From positions 1-64,000 of the forward strand of contig NZ_JAUSSG010000005.1 in the NCBI RefSeq assembly GCF_030812215.1: a stretch of 64,000 nucleotides of DNA, in the 5' to 3' direction. The translations under genes and the position numbers were made by a program. The notes under the pieces are model-generated. The model did not search any database and had not been told where the DNA came from. It saw only the letters and a program-made list of their open reading frames with translations. Origin of the DNA: Variovorax boronicumulans. GTDB lineage: Bacteria > Pseudomonadota > Gammaproteobacteria > Burkholderiales > Burkholderiaceae_C. Position 1 is the first letter of the stretch; each line of letters begins with the position of its first letter. Shown one piece after another: positions 45,853-54,392 of the stretch.

Positions 45853-47001
45853 TCAGCGGGATCTCTTCGTGCCGAGCGCTTTGAGCGGGTTCAGCGCCGC
45901 CTCGCTGGCGGCGTCCGAACCCGAGGGCGAATGCTTCACCTCGGCGTCCTTCAGGTCCTTGGAGCACATGTCCTTGTGCCCCTCGTTCAATTGCGCCTTC
46001 AGGCACTTGTTGCTGCAGTTGGACGACTTGAACACCTTCTGCACGCTCTTGAGGCACAGGTTGAGTTCCTTGGCGAACGACTGCGTCGTGCCGGCGCCCA
46101 CCTTGCGGCCCATGAACTTGTGCGACGCATGGCGCAGGCCATGGCTGCCTTCGGTGTTGCTCGGTCCTTCGGCGCACATGCAGGGCGCCGCGCTCATCTT
46201 GTATTTCTTCCAGCCCGGCAGCTTCTTTCCCTTGGAAACCGAGGCCTCGTAGAAGGAACTCTTGGGAATGACGTGGTCCGGCGTCTGGCTCGGGCAACAG
46301 CCCTTCACGCCGTCCTTCTGCGCGTTGTAGGGAACGAGACGGCACTTGCGCGCGCGCAGGCATTTGTCGGCCGCCTCTTTGCCCTTGATGGCGTCCAGCG
46401 ACATCTTGTCCCAGTTGACCCCCCGCGCACGCTGCTTCTTGATGCCGATGTTCATGCCGGCCGAGGCGCAGACGTTCTTGGTTCCCTGCTTCTTGAAGTC
46501 CTTGCACGCGGCCTTCTCGCGATTGACTTCCTTCTCGCAGGCGGCCTTGGCAGCCCCCGGCGCCATCGACTCCAGGTGCGGCCACGGGATCGACTCGTTG
46601 CCCGGATACGACCTGTGGTTGTGCGTGGTGATGTCCAGGTGACGCACCACGTTCTCGCCTTCGACCATCACGTCCATCGACCATCGCGAGAAATAGATCT
46701 TGCCCTTGTTGGTGCTGGTCACGAGCCCCTTCTTCGGCGCACAGCCGGCCTCGTCGCCGCTGCTGGTCTTGAAGTAGCTCTTGTTCTTGAGCATGACCTG
46801 CTGGCCCGAGATCTTCACGGTCGTGGAACCGTCGGTGGTGTCGGACGAGAACCCGGTGTTGGGATACGGAAGCGGAACACCCGGTGGCGTGGCGGGCGTC
46901 TGCGGCGGCGTGAAGCAGACGTCCGGAAACGCGCACATGGTCTTGCCGCTCGCGGCCTTGCACGAGATCTCCAGCGCGTTGGCGAAGACCTTGTTGGTCA
47001 T
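45853..47001 (-). CDS. DUF4150 (PAAR-like) protein with C-terminal nuclease-type toxin domain
   Basis: 382 residues. Residues about 5-115 are a DUF4150/PAAR-like spike-tip domain (MCAFPDVCFTPPQTPATPPG, VPLPYPNTGF). After a cysteine- and lysine-rich linker the C-terminal half has CCPSQTPDHVIPKSSFY and EGPSNTEGSHGLRHASHKF (about 236-295), the His-rich signature of HNH/GHH-type polymorphic toxin nucleases such as Tox-GHH2. It would ride on VgrG and cut nucleic acid in a target cell. The protein contains over 20 cysteines, an unusual number for a type VI effector. Its neighbour downstream is the candidate immunity gene. Confidence 0.8.
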   Translation of the reverse strand: MTNKVFANALEISCKAASGKTMCAFPDVCFTPPQTPATPPGVPLPYPNTGFSSDTTDGSTTVKISGQQVMLKNKSYFKTSSGDEAGCAPKKGLVTSTNKGKIYFSRWSMDVMVEGENVVRHLDITTHNHRSYPGNESIPWPHLESMAPGAAKAACEKEVNREKAACKDFKKQGTKNVCASAGMNIGIKKQRARGVNWDKMSLDAIKGKEAADKCLRARKCRLVPYNAQKDGVKGCCPSQTPDHVIPKSSFYEASVSKGKKLPGWKKYKMSAAPCMCAEGPSNTEGSHGLRHASHKFMGRKVGAGTTQSFAKELNLCLKSVQKVFKSSNCSNKCLKAQLNEGHKDMCSKDLKDAEVKHSPSGSDAASEAALNPLKALGTKRSR

Positions 47002-47074
47002 TGGCGCACCCTTGGCGCTGCGCGCCTTCCCGCCGAGCGGGAGCGAGCTTGCTTGGGGCGGCCCGGCGCGGCGC

Positions 47075-48115
47075 TCATGCCGCTGCCCCTTCGAAGCGCA
47101 TGACGGCCGATGCGCGCTGGCCCGCATCGTTGGCCATATGCACCAGGATGTCCGGCCCCGGCGCATAACCCCCGCGGCACGCGGCCTCTGCGACCGCAAG
47201 GGCCGCCACGCCGGCAACGGCACCCGCCTCGCCGATGCACTCCGCCGGATGCCAGAGGTCGAAGCTTTCCTTGCGCTGGCGCAGCGTGCGCGCGAGCGCC
47301 AAGGTCGCCTCCTTGAAATAGTACTGCTCGCCCGAGAGGTCGGTGATGCGGCAGTCGATGTCGTGCATCTCGCATTGCGCCTGCGCGAGAGCGGCCTCGA
47401 TGGCCGTGCTCAGGCCGTCGGCCCGCAACGGCTCGTCCGAGTCGATGTGCGCCTTTTCCACACCGAATCCGATGCCCGTGCACAGGAGGCCGTCGCCACC
47501 GCCGGGACGCCCGAGCAGCAACGCGCCCGCGCCCTCGCCGGGGATGAATCCGTTGGAGTTCTCGGCGGTCAGCAGCCGGTGCCCGCGCTCGTAGGCGCCC
47601 AGCGTCGGCCAGCTCAGCAGGCTGTCGGCCGCGACGACCAGCACGTTCGCCACGCCTTCGCTGCCGATCAGCCGCTGCACCTGCGAAAGCGCCACCAGCG
47701 CGCCCACCCGGCCATGGGCGACTACCAGCGAACCGGCCGAAAATTGCGCGCCCAGCAGGTCTTGCAGGTCGGCGAAGAGCAAGTCGTCCAGCCCTTCAAG
47801 CCGCCCGGGCCGCTCATGCTCGGCCACGCACAGGAGCAGCGGAATCTCGTCCCACAGGTGAGGTGCGACATCGGCCAGACACTCTTGCGCCGCCAGCGCA
47901 GCCATGCGGGCCAGCTTGGCCCGTCCGCGCCACGGCTTCTCCAGCGCCACCTCGTGCGCCATGATGCGTTCGCCTTCGGCATCGATGAAACGCGTCTCCA
48001 CCGGGTTGGTGAGCTTGGCCCGGATCGCCGCGCAGGATGCGGGCGCCGACAGGCCCACGCTGGTCACGAGGCCCGTGCGGTGGATGGCGATGGGAATCGG
48101 GGGGATGTGGCTCAT
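47075..48115 (-). CDS. Ketosynthase-fold protein lacking the active-site cysteine
   Basis: 346 residues of thiolase fold resembling beta-ketoacyl-ACP synthases. ENSNGFIPGEGAGALLLG (about 186-202) and the late WHPAECIGEAGAVAG (H289) match conserved KAS blocks. At the position of the KAS nucleophile (TAC-type motif) the sequence reads VVAHGRVGAL, with His134 and no cysteine. This excludes the ordinary condensing reaction. Relatives lie in type VI loci together with DUF2169 proteins; the role is unknown, possibly a structural or acyl-binding adaptor for effector loading. Overlaps the DUF2169 gene as ATGA. Confidence 0.75.
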   Translation of the reverse strand: MSHIPPIPIAIHRTGLVTSVGLSAPASCAAIRAKLTNPVETRFIDAEGERIMAHEVALEKPWRGRAKLARMAALAAQECLADVAPHLWDEIPLLLCVAEHERPGRLEGLDDLLFADLQDLLGAQFSAGSLVVAHGRVGALVALSQVQRLIGSEGVANVLVVAADSLLSWPTLGAYERGHRLLTAENSNGFIPGEGAGALLLGRPGGGDGLLCTGIGFGVEKAHIDSDEPLRADGLSTAIEAALAQAQCEMHDIDCRITDLSGEQYYFKEATLALARTLRQRKESFDLWHPAECIGEAGAVAGVAALAVAEAACRGGYAPGPDILVHMANDAGQRASAVMRFEGAAA

Positions 48116-49236
48116 TCGACCTCGACCGCGTCCTCGCGCTCCATCGGCACCATGATCACCGGGATCGGGAACGGCGCGGCTTCGCGCTGCTGCCACCATT
48201 CGCGACCCTTCCTGCCCACCATGACCTGCGCGATCTCGAAGATGTCCTTCTTCAGCGGCCGTGCGACGCGCCAGGTCAGGCTGAAGCGTCCCTCGTCCGG
48301 CTCGATGACGACCGTGTCCAGCGTGGCCACATGGTCCTCTCGCTCGCCGTCCCGCGTGAACACATGCACGGGTGCCGTCAGGTGCGGAATGGTGAAACGG
48401 GTGAGCCCTTCGGGCGTCAGGTTGGCGAGCAGCACATCGACCGGGCCATTGCGGAAATGCGCGAGCGGCACCTGCTGGTCCATGGGCGCAGACTGGAAGT
48501 ACTGCTCGTCGAAATCCGGCGGCAGGAACGGAAAGTGTTTGTCCCGCCACACCTCGTCGTACGTTCCGGCGAAACGGGAGCGGGGCTCCCATCCGCGCCC
48601 GACGGGGCCGAAGGCCATCGGGCGATAGTCGCCGCCCGGGTCGCGCACGCTGCGATCGACCTCCTCCGTGGCGGGCAGGGGCCTGCCTTCCACCCATTCC
48701 ATCCGGATGTGCCGGTGAAAGCCCCGGCCTGCCGGATTCGCCATGAAGGCGGCGTGCTGGGCCGGGTCTTCGTGCAGCAGGTCGGTGCCGCCGAACGCCA
48801 CGTCGTAGGAAATCGGTTGCCGCACGAACACGCCGGGCGGCGTGGGCGTGGCGCCGGACAGGCCGCACTCCCAATGGCGCGGCCCGACGACCGCCATCGT
48901 CTTGCTCCAGTTGCCGACGCGCATTCCCACCTCGACCCGCGTGGCGGGCCGCCCCTCGGGCGCATAGGCGCTTCCCAGCAGCAGGATGTCGCAGCGCGGC
49001 TTGCGCGGCGCGAAGTCCACTTCGCTGACCGGTGCGGACAGCCCGGGCTCGCCGGTGAAGGTGTCGGCCATGACCAGGGGCAATTGCGCCTCGTGCAGCT
49101 CGAAGCTTCCCTCGGGTGCATCCGGCGGCGGGATGCGGAAGGTCCCCTTGACGACGACCACCAGAAGCTCCCGCCCGCTCGGCTCCACGCCCAGGTTGTA
49201 GCCCGCGACCATCCGGGTGGCATTGACGAGTTCCAC
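48112..49236 (-). CDS. DUF2169 protein of the type VI locus
   Basis: 374 residues, the DUF2169 family found in type VI clusters as an effector-loading adaptor: LLVVVVKGTFRIPPPDAPEG, PISYDVAFGGTDLLHEDPAQ, GRPLPATEEVDRSVRDPGGD, and YRPMAFGPVGRGWEPRSRFA. DUF2169 proteins are known to act as adaptors linking PAAR-type effectors to VgrG; here it lies between the DUF6484-like and ketosynthase-like genes. A second DUF2169 domain is fused to pentapeptides elsewhere in the run (54389-56980). Confidence 0.9.
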   Translation of the reverse strand: MELVNATRMVAGYNLGVEPSGRELLVVVVKGTFRIPPPDAPEGSFELHEAQLPLVMADTFTGEPGLSAPVSEVDFAPRKPRCDILLLGSAYAPEGRPATRVEVGMRVGNWSKTMAVVGPRHWECGLSGATPTPPGVFVRQPISYDVAFGGTDLLHEDPAQHAAFMANPAGRGFHRHIRMEWVEGRPLPATEEVDRSVRDPGGDYRPMAFGPVGRGWEPRSRFAGTYDEVWRDKHFPFLPPDFDEQYFQSAPMDQQVPLAHFRNGPVDVLLANLTPEGLTRFTIPHLTAPVHVFTRDGEREDHVATLDTVVIEPDEGRFSLTWRVARPLKKDIFEIAQVMVGRKGREWWQQREAAPFPIPVIMVPMEREDAVEVE

Positions 49237-49252
49237 GCGTCCTGCTCCCGGC

Positions 49253-49735
49253 TCAGTTCAACTGGATCGAACCGCCCTTGACGCGGTTCACGCCTGTCGA
49301 GCGGCTCGATATGTAGCTGCCGTGGATCAGCACCTTGCCCTCGCGGGTCAGCGTGATGCTGGCCTTTCCGCAACGCAGCACCAGTTCGCTCCTGGCGCTC
49401 ACCAGCATGCGTTCGCCATCGGCATCGACCTCGACCTGGGCCGGCGTCTCCGGCAAGGGCCATCCCTCTGCGCCGCGCAGCACGCCCATCACGATCGGGC
49501 GCGCCGGGTCCGCTTCCTCGAACATCAGCACCACGCGCCGGCCGATGTGCGCGCCGTGCAGATCGACCACGCTGCGCGCACGAACGGCCACCGTGCCGCC
49601 CTGGCCCGCGAAAGCGACGAGCGGCGTCTGCCCCTCGTCCGCGATGGCGATCAGTTCGCCCGTGACAACCGGGGTCCACGCCGCGATGGCCGCGGTCGCC
49701 TCCAGTTGCGCATCGATCAAGTCCCTGCCGCTCAT
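49253..49735 (-). CDS. DUF6484-like protein next to VgrG1
   Basis: 160 residues: ELIAIADEGQTPLVAFAGQG, HIGRRVVLMFEEADPARPIV and SSRSTGVNRVKGGSIQLN at the C terminus. The last part resembles VgrG beta-helix ends (SYISSRSTGVNRVKGGSI), and the middle resembles the OB-like module found in VgrG-linked DUF6484 proteins. Probably a spike accessory. Starts 24 bp after vgrG1. Confidence 0.75.
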   Translation of the reverse strand: MSGRDLIDAQLEATAAIAAWTPVVTGELIAIADEGQTPLVAFAGQGGTVAVRARSVVDLHGAHIGRRVVLMFEEADPARPIVMGVLRGAEGWPLPETPAQVEVDADGERMLVSARSELVLRCGKASITLTREGKVLIHGSYISSRSTGVNRVKGGSIQLN

Positions 49736-49758
49736 GGTCGATCTCCTTGCATGCCTTG

Positions 49759-52137
49759 TCAGTTCTGCAGAATCTTGGAGCCCTTCATCACGATGTTGCC
49801 GCTCGCCTTCGCGTTGATCTTTCCCGAGGCGTCGATCGTGATGTCCTTGCCCTTGATGACGATGGTCCCATCCTTCTTCATGGTGATGCTCGCGCTGCCC
49901 GTGGTGATCGAGATGGAGTCGCCCGCCTCGATCACGAGGTTTTTTCCGACGCTGAGCGCATCGTCCTTGCCCACGCTGGTCGTGCGGCCTCCGCCTACGG
50001 TGCGCGACTCGTCGGCCCCCACATTGGTGGAGAGGTTCGCCCCCACATCCACCGACCGGTTCGCCCCGATGCTGCTCGACTGGTTCGCGCCCACGTTGAT
50101 CGTCTGGCTCGCCCCCACCGTCACCGCCTGCATCGCTCCCACCGTGATCTCCTGCGCCGCGCCCACGGTGATGGTCTCGTTGATGCCCACCGTGTGCGTG
50201 CGCTGCAGCGCCACCGTCGCGGTCTCGCTCGCACCCACGGTGATCGTGCGGTTCGATCCGATGGAAATCGTCTCGTTGCTCCCCACCGTCTCCGTGCGGT
50301 TCACCCCGATCGCGATGGTCTCGTTGTTGCCGACCTGCTCCGAGCGGTCCACGCCGATGGTGATGGTCTCGTTGTTGTCCACCGTCTCGGTGCGGTCGTG
50401 CTTGACGTGCGTGGTCTCGTCGTGGTCGATGGTCTTGGTGCGGTCGTGGCCCACCCAGTGGGTCTCGTCGTTCTCGACCTCGATATCCTGGTTCTTCTCG
50501 GCATGCAGGTACACCTGCTCGGAGCCTTTCTTGTCCTCGAAGCGGAACTCGTTGCAGTTCGAGGCGCTGCCCTTGGGCGTGGAGCGTGTGCGAAAACCGC
50601 TCTGCGTGTGCGAGCCGAACGGGATCGGCTGGTCGTCGTTGTAGACGCGGCCCACGATGATCGGACGGTCGGGGTCGCCGTTCAAGAAGTCGACGATCAC
50701 CTCCTGCCCGATGCGCGGAATGAAGTACCCGCCCCAGCCCTTGCCCGCCCACGGCTGCGACACGCGCACCCAGCAGGTCGATTTCTCGTCGCTCTTGTCG
50801 TAGCGGTCCCAGTGGAAGTGCACCTTCACGCGGCCGAAATCGTCGGCATGGATTTCCTCGCCGGCCGGTCCCACCACGATGGCCGACTGCGGGCCGGGCA
50901 TGACCACGCGGGGCGTGAGGCGCGGCGGGCGGAACGGCACGTCGATCGGCAGCGCGGTGATGAGGAAGGCGCTCGTGCCTTGCGGATCGGTGCGCAGCGC
51001 AGGCGCACTGGCGATCAGCGCCTCGAGCGCGGGCCGCGCCCCGGCGTTCACCGCATCGTCGTCGAGCGCTTCGCGCAGCGCCCGCTCGATCGGCATCCTC
51101 GGCACGCTGTGGGGAATGCTTTCGTAGCCCGGGTGGCTCGCCACGAAGGTGCAGGCCGCGATCACGTAGTCGCCGTCGCGCGCGCCGTCGGGGTCGCCCT
51201 CGAAGGTGAAGCTGCGCCCCGCGGCCACGTCGGGCCAGGTGGTGAGCGCCCAGTGGCGCTGACGGCGCGCGACGATTTCCTCGCCGCGCAGCTTGCCCTT
51301 GTCGTCCGCATCGCCGCCCGAGAAGTAACCGCCCGCGAATTCGAAGGCCTCGAACTCGGCCAGTTCGTGCTTGTCGGGTGCGCCGCCCGCGGCCTCGAGC
51401 TTCTTCTTGATCGACTTGAAGTTGCTGTCCTGCGATGCGTAGGTGCCGGTGTCGAACTGGCGCGCGCTCACCCAGCGCGAGATCTCGTTGTAGCGCGCCT
51501 CGGTGGTGTCGCTCGCCACGTGGTGCAGGGTGCCCTCGACGGGCAGCTTGTCGTGCGCGATGTCGCTCGCGTCCGACAGGTGCATGGTGCCCGGCGCGTC
51601 GTGCGCGTCGAACCAGTAATAGATACCTTCGTCTTCCAACAGGCGCGATAGAAACTGGTAGTCGCTCTCCTGGTGCTGCACGCAGTAGCGCCGCGGGTTG
51701 TGCGTGCCGATCACGTTGCCGGCCTTGGTTTTCTTGAAGCGCTTGATGGGGCTGTCCTCGAACACCGCGTCGAGCACTTCGAGCACCTTCTTGTCCTGCA
51801 GGATGCGCGAGTTGATGCGCTTGCAGAGCAGCCAGAACCACGAGCGCAGCCCGATGCGGTATTCGAAGTGCCGCCCCACGTGGCCCGTGCGCTCGAAGCG
51901 CACCGCATGGCCCTGGCAGTGGCGCTCGTGCACGCCGCCGTCCTTGTCCTGGAACCCGATGACCACGTCGAAGGCCCGGCCCAGGATGTCCTTGGCGTCG
52001 AGTGCCCGGTTCTTCGACAGCACGGTGAGTTCGTAGGTCGATGGGCGTGCGAGCGCCTCGTGGCCGACGATGCGCCAGAACATCAGTTCGCCGTTGGCGG
52101 GCGAATCGCTTTCGATGCGGAACTCGTGATCAGCCAT
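49759..52137 (-). CDS. vgrG: VgrG spike protein (copy 1)
   Basis: 792 residues. gp27-like N-terminal part to about 390 (DHEFRIESDSPANGELMFWR, FEDSPIKRFKKTKAGNVIGT, LSRLLEDEGIYYWFDAHDAP), gp5 OB fold (GRVKVHFHWDRYDKSDEKST, GKGWGGYFIPRIGQEVIVDF), then a beta-helix with at least fourteen tandem TVG-x-x-E-x-x-x-IG-type repeats (about 590-740), and a final beta-helix with KKDGTIVIKGKDITIDASGK. No extra toxin domain is visible. The first 560 residues are very similar to copy 2 at 56999-59941. Confidence 0.96.
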   Translation of the reverse strand: MADHEFRIESDSPANGELMFWRIVGHEALARPSTYELTVLSKNRALDAKDILGRAFDVVIGFQDKDGGVHERHCQGHAVRFERTGHVGRHFEYRIGLRSWFWLLCKRINSRILQDKKVLEVLDAVFEDSPIKRFKKTKAGNVIGTHNPRRYCVQHQESDYQFLSRLLEDEGIYYWFDAHDAPGTMHLSDASDIAHDKLPVEGTLHHVASDTTEARYNEISRWVSARQFDTGTYASQDSNFKSIKKKLEAAGGAPDKHELAEFEAFEFAGGYFSGGDADDKGKLRGEEIVARRQRHWALTTWPDVAAGRSFTFEGDPDGARDGDYVIAACTFVASHPGYESIPHSVPRMPIERALREALDDDAVNAGARPALEALIASAPALRTDPQGTSAFLITALPIDVPFRPPRLTPRVVMPGPQSAIVVGPAGEEIHADDFGRVKVHFHWDRYDKSDEKSTCWVRVSQPWAGKGWGGYFIPRIGQEVIVDFLNGDPDRPIIVGRVYNDDQPIPFGSHTQSGFRTRSTPKGSASNCNEFRFEDKKGSEQVYLHAEKNQDIEVENDETHWVGHDRTKTIDHDETTHVKHDRTETVDNNETITIGVDRSEQVGNNETIAIGVNRTETVGSNETISIGSNRTITVGASETATVALQRTHTVGINETITVGAAQEITVGAMQAVTVGASQTINVGANQSSSIGANRSVDVGANLSTNVGADESRTVGGGRTTSVGKDDALSVGKNLVIEAGDSISITTGSASITMKKDGTIVIKGKDITIDASGKINAKASGNIVMKGSKILQN
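50500..52137 (-). repeat. Region duplicated between the two vgrG genes (copy A)
   Basis: The first 1.6 kb of vgrG1 matches the first 1.6 kb of vgrG2 (58300-59941) closely at DNA level; for example GGGTGGCGGCCT-like positions around the FIPRIGQEV codons and the stretch after FEDSPIKRFKKTKAG are nearly the same. The direct repeat spans about 7.8 kb of intervening genes and could recombine to delete or exchange them. Confidence 0.75.
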
Positions 52138-52194
52138 GGGTAGGCCTTCTCCCCTTCCGTGGCGCCGGGGGCGCCGGTATTTGCCGATACGCTC

Positions 52195-52590
52195 CTACGG
52201 CGCCAGCAACAGCACGAGCGGCTGGCTCGGCACCGTTCGCACGCCCGGGCAGTTGGTGCTGTTCTGCAGCGAGACGCTGGTGAGCCGCGACGCGGGCATG
52301 CCCATCCACAGCACGGTGAATGCGCCCGTCAGGTGGCGGCTCGGCCCCATCACCGTTCCAGACGCCACGCCCAGAAGCACGCCGGAGTTGTCGCCGTTGG
52401 TCATGGGAATGGTGGTGCCCAGGTTGTGCACCGGCCCGCCCATGATCAGGATCGTGGGAACGTTCGGAATCGCCATCGGCCCCATCGCGATGTTCGGGTA
52501 TGGCACCGGAATCGGCGACGGGGCGGCGGGTGTGATGCAGACATCGGGAAATCCCATGTCGGTGCCCATCAGCTGGCAGTTGGCGAACAT
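52195..52590 (-). CDS. DUF4150 (PAAR-like) protein
   Basis: 131 residues, a stand-alone DUF4150 spike-tip domain: MGFPDVCITPAAPSPIPVPY, PNIAMGPMAIPNVPTILIMG, GPVHNLGTTIPMTNGDNSG, GVASGTVMGPSRHLTGAFTV. No toxin domain. It is expected to cap a VgrG trimer. Lies between DUF3540 and vgrG1. Confidence 0.88.
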   Translation of the reverse strand: MFANCQLMGTDMGFPDVCITPAAPSPIPVPYPNIAMGPMAIPNVPTILIMGGPVHNLGTTIPMTNGDNSGVLLGVASGTVMGPSRHLTGAFTVLWMGMPASRLTSVSLQNSTNCPGVRTVPSQPLVLLLAP

Positions 52591-52621
52591 GCTGTGCTCC
52601 GTTGTCCTTCTTGCGTTTCCT

Positions 52622-53299
52622 TCAGCCGAAATGGATCTGCGCGCCGCGCGCCTTGACCAGTTCGCGGCCGCTCACCAGCGTGTGCTCGCCGTCCAGGCGC
52701 AGCACCTGCTTCGCCTCGCATTCGAGGTGCGTCGCCGCCACGCGGTCGATGCCGTCCGTGGTGCGCAAGTAGTGGCGGCTGAAGTGCTGCACGCGCTCCA
52801 TGATCGACGACATCACCGAGCCCACCACCTTGATGCTGGTGGAAATCAGGTGCACCTCGCGGCCGACCATGTCGGCGGTGTCGGTGGCCACGCGGGTCTT
52901 CTGCGCGGCAACGTCGAGTTCGTCGGACTTGAGGCCGATGCGTGCGGCCTGCAACTCCAACGCACCATCGTCCACGGCGATGCGCAGGTTGCCCGCGCAG
53001 CGCAGCACGTTGGCCGCGCCCTCTTCGCGCTGCAGCACCGCCATGATCCAGACCTCCTGCGGCGCAATGCGCAGGCAGGCCACGCTGTCGCCCGCGGCCG
53101 GTTCGAGCAGGCAGCTCGCGGCGCGACGGGCGCGCAGCCGCAGGCCGCCGCTCGCGACGATCTGCTCGCCCGAGGCATCGGCGCTCAGGACGCCCACGCA
53201 CCACTCGCCGGCGATGGCCTTGGCGGTTTCTCGCCGACGCGCGCGGGAAAGGGTGGAGGCGGCGGAAGTGGTCGTTCGGAGCGTCGCGGTGTCGGTCAT
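52622..53299 (-). CDS. DUF3540 protein of the type VI locus
   Basis: 225 residues, DUF3540 family: GEWCVGVLSADASGEQIVAS, SCLLEPAAGDSVACLRIAPQ, VHLISTSIKVVGSVMSSIME, RVAATHLECEAKQVLRLDGE. Found with DUF4150 and DUF2169 in type VI loci, resembling a cut-down VgrG beta-helix. Precise role unknown. Confidence 0.87.
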   Translation of the reverse strand: MTDTATLRTTTSAASTLSRARRRETAKAIAGEWCVGVLSADASGEQIVASGGLRLRARRAASCLLEPAAGDSVACLRIAPQEVWIMAVLQREEGAANVLRCAGNLRIAVDDGALELQAARIGLKSDELDVAAQKTRVATDTADMVGREVHLISTSIKVVGSVMSSIMERVQHFSRHYLRTTDGIDRVAATHLECEAKQVLRLDGEHTLVSGRELVKARGAQIHFG

Positions 53300-53333
53300 G
53301 GCATGTTTCCAATCTGTTCCAGGTTTCGTCGAA

Positions 53334-54392
53334 TCACGCGGTCAGCGGCTGCCAGCGCTCGCACTCCGCCAGGTCCGGGTCGGTTTCCAGGGCGCGCGCG
53401 CGGTCGGTCATGTGGGCGTTCTCGGTGTTGGCGCCGTGCAGCACGGTGCGCATCAGGGTGGCGCGGCGCAGGTCCGCGCCGGCGAGGTCGGCATGGCGAA
53501 AGTCGGCATAGGTCAACTCCGCGCCGGTGAAGTTCGCGCCGCGCAACTTCGCGCCCGCGAAGTGCGTCTGGTACAGGTCGCAATCCGCGAAGCCGGCCTG
53601 TGCGAGCGCCGCGCCGGTGAACAGCGCCTGCCGCAGGCGTGCCCCCGAGAAATCGACGTCCTGGCCGGCCGCGTTGCAGAAGATGGCCGACGGCGCCACC
53701 GCGTTCGCAAAGCGCGCGCCGTCGAGCTTCGCTCCCTGGAAATTGCACTGCTGGAGCGAGATGCCGCTGAAGTCGGCACCGCTCAGGTCGGCCGACGAGA
53801 ACTGGCAACCGTCGAGCGCGAGGCCCGAGAACGACATGCCCTTGAGCGAGGTCTTGCTGAATGCGCTGCGCAGCATGCGCGCTCCGGTCCATGTGAGATG
53901 CGAAAGGTCGCACTCGATCACGGTGGTGTATTGCCAGCTGGTGTCGTCGGCACAGACGTCCAGCAGCACCGATTGGGTAAGCACCGCCGAATCGAGCTGT
54001 GCGCCGCGCAGGTTCGCATGGTCGAGCCTGCACTTGCTGACGGTGGCCATGGTCAGCGCGGCATCGGCGACCTGTGCGTGCATCAGGTCGCACTCGGTGA
54101 ACACGGCGCCGTGCAGGTTGGCCTGCCGCAAGTCGACATGGTCGAGCTGGCAGCGGCTGAACACGGCCTTGCGCAGGTTGGCGCCCGACGCGATCGCGCC
54201 GCGCAGGTCGCATTGCTCGAACACGGTCTCGCGCAGGTCGGCGTTGCGCAAGTCGGCTTCGGCGAAGCGCACCTGAGAGAACACACCGCCGCCGAGCGCG
54301 ACGCCGGAGAAGCGGCCTTTGGCAAGGTCGACGCCGCTCAGCGTCTCGCCCATGCGCACGGCCAGCGTGAGCAGATCCGGGGTCATCGTCAT
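53334..54392 (-). CDS. Pentapeptide-repeat protein
   Basis: 352 residues almost entirely of pentapeptide repeats A(D/N)LxX: RFAEADLRNADLRETVFEQC, DLRGAIASGANLRKAVFSRC, and SSADLSGADFSGISLQQCNF, forming a right-handed quadrilateral beta-helix. The last 20 residues are non-repetitive. Function in this setting is unknown; could be a spike extension, DNA mimic or structural element. Its ATG overlaps the stop of the larger pentapeptide protein. Confidence 0.88.
   Translation of the reverse strand: MTMTPDLLTLAVRMGETLSGVDLAKGRFSGVALGGGVFSQVRFAEADLRNADLRETVFEQCDLRGAIASGANLRKAVFSRCQLDHVDLRQANLHGAVFTECDLMHAQVADAALTMATVSKCRLDHANLRGAQLDSAVLTQSVLLDVCADDTSWQYTTVIECDLSHLTWTGARMLRSAFSKTSLKGMSFSGLALDGCQFSSADLSGADFSGISLQQCNFQGAKLDGARFANAVAPSAIFCNAAGQDVDFSGARLRQALFTGAALAQAGFADCDLYQTHFAGAKLRGANFTGAELTYADFRHADLAGADLRRATLMRTVLHGANTENAHMTDRARALETDPDLAECERWQPLTA

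Noticed and set aside
50000-50480. Tandem repeats inside vgrG1 as a CRISPR-like or variable-number DNA array
   Set aside because: They encode the beta-helix repeats of the spike protein and vary in codon use, so they are protein repeats.
53334-54392. Quinolone-resistance (Qnr-type) assignment of the pentapeptide protein
   Set aside because: Context is a type VI locus and pentapeptide repeats alone do not imply gyrase protection.
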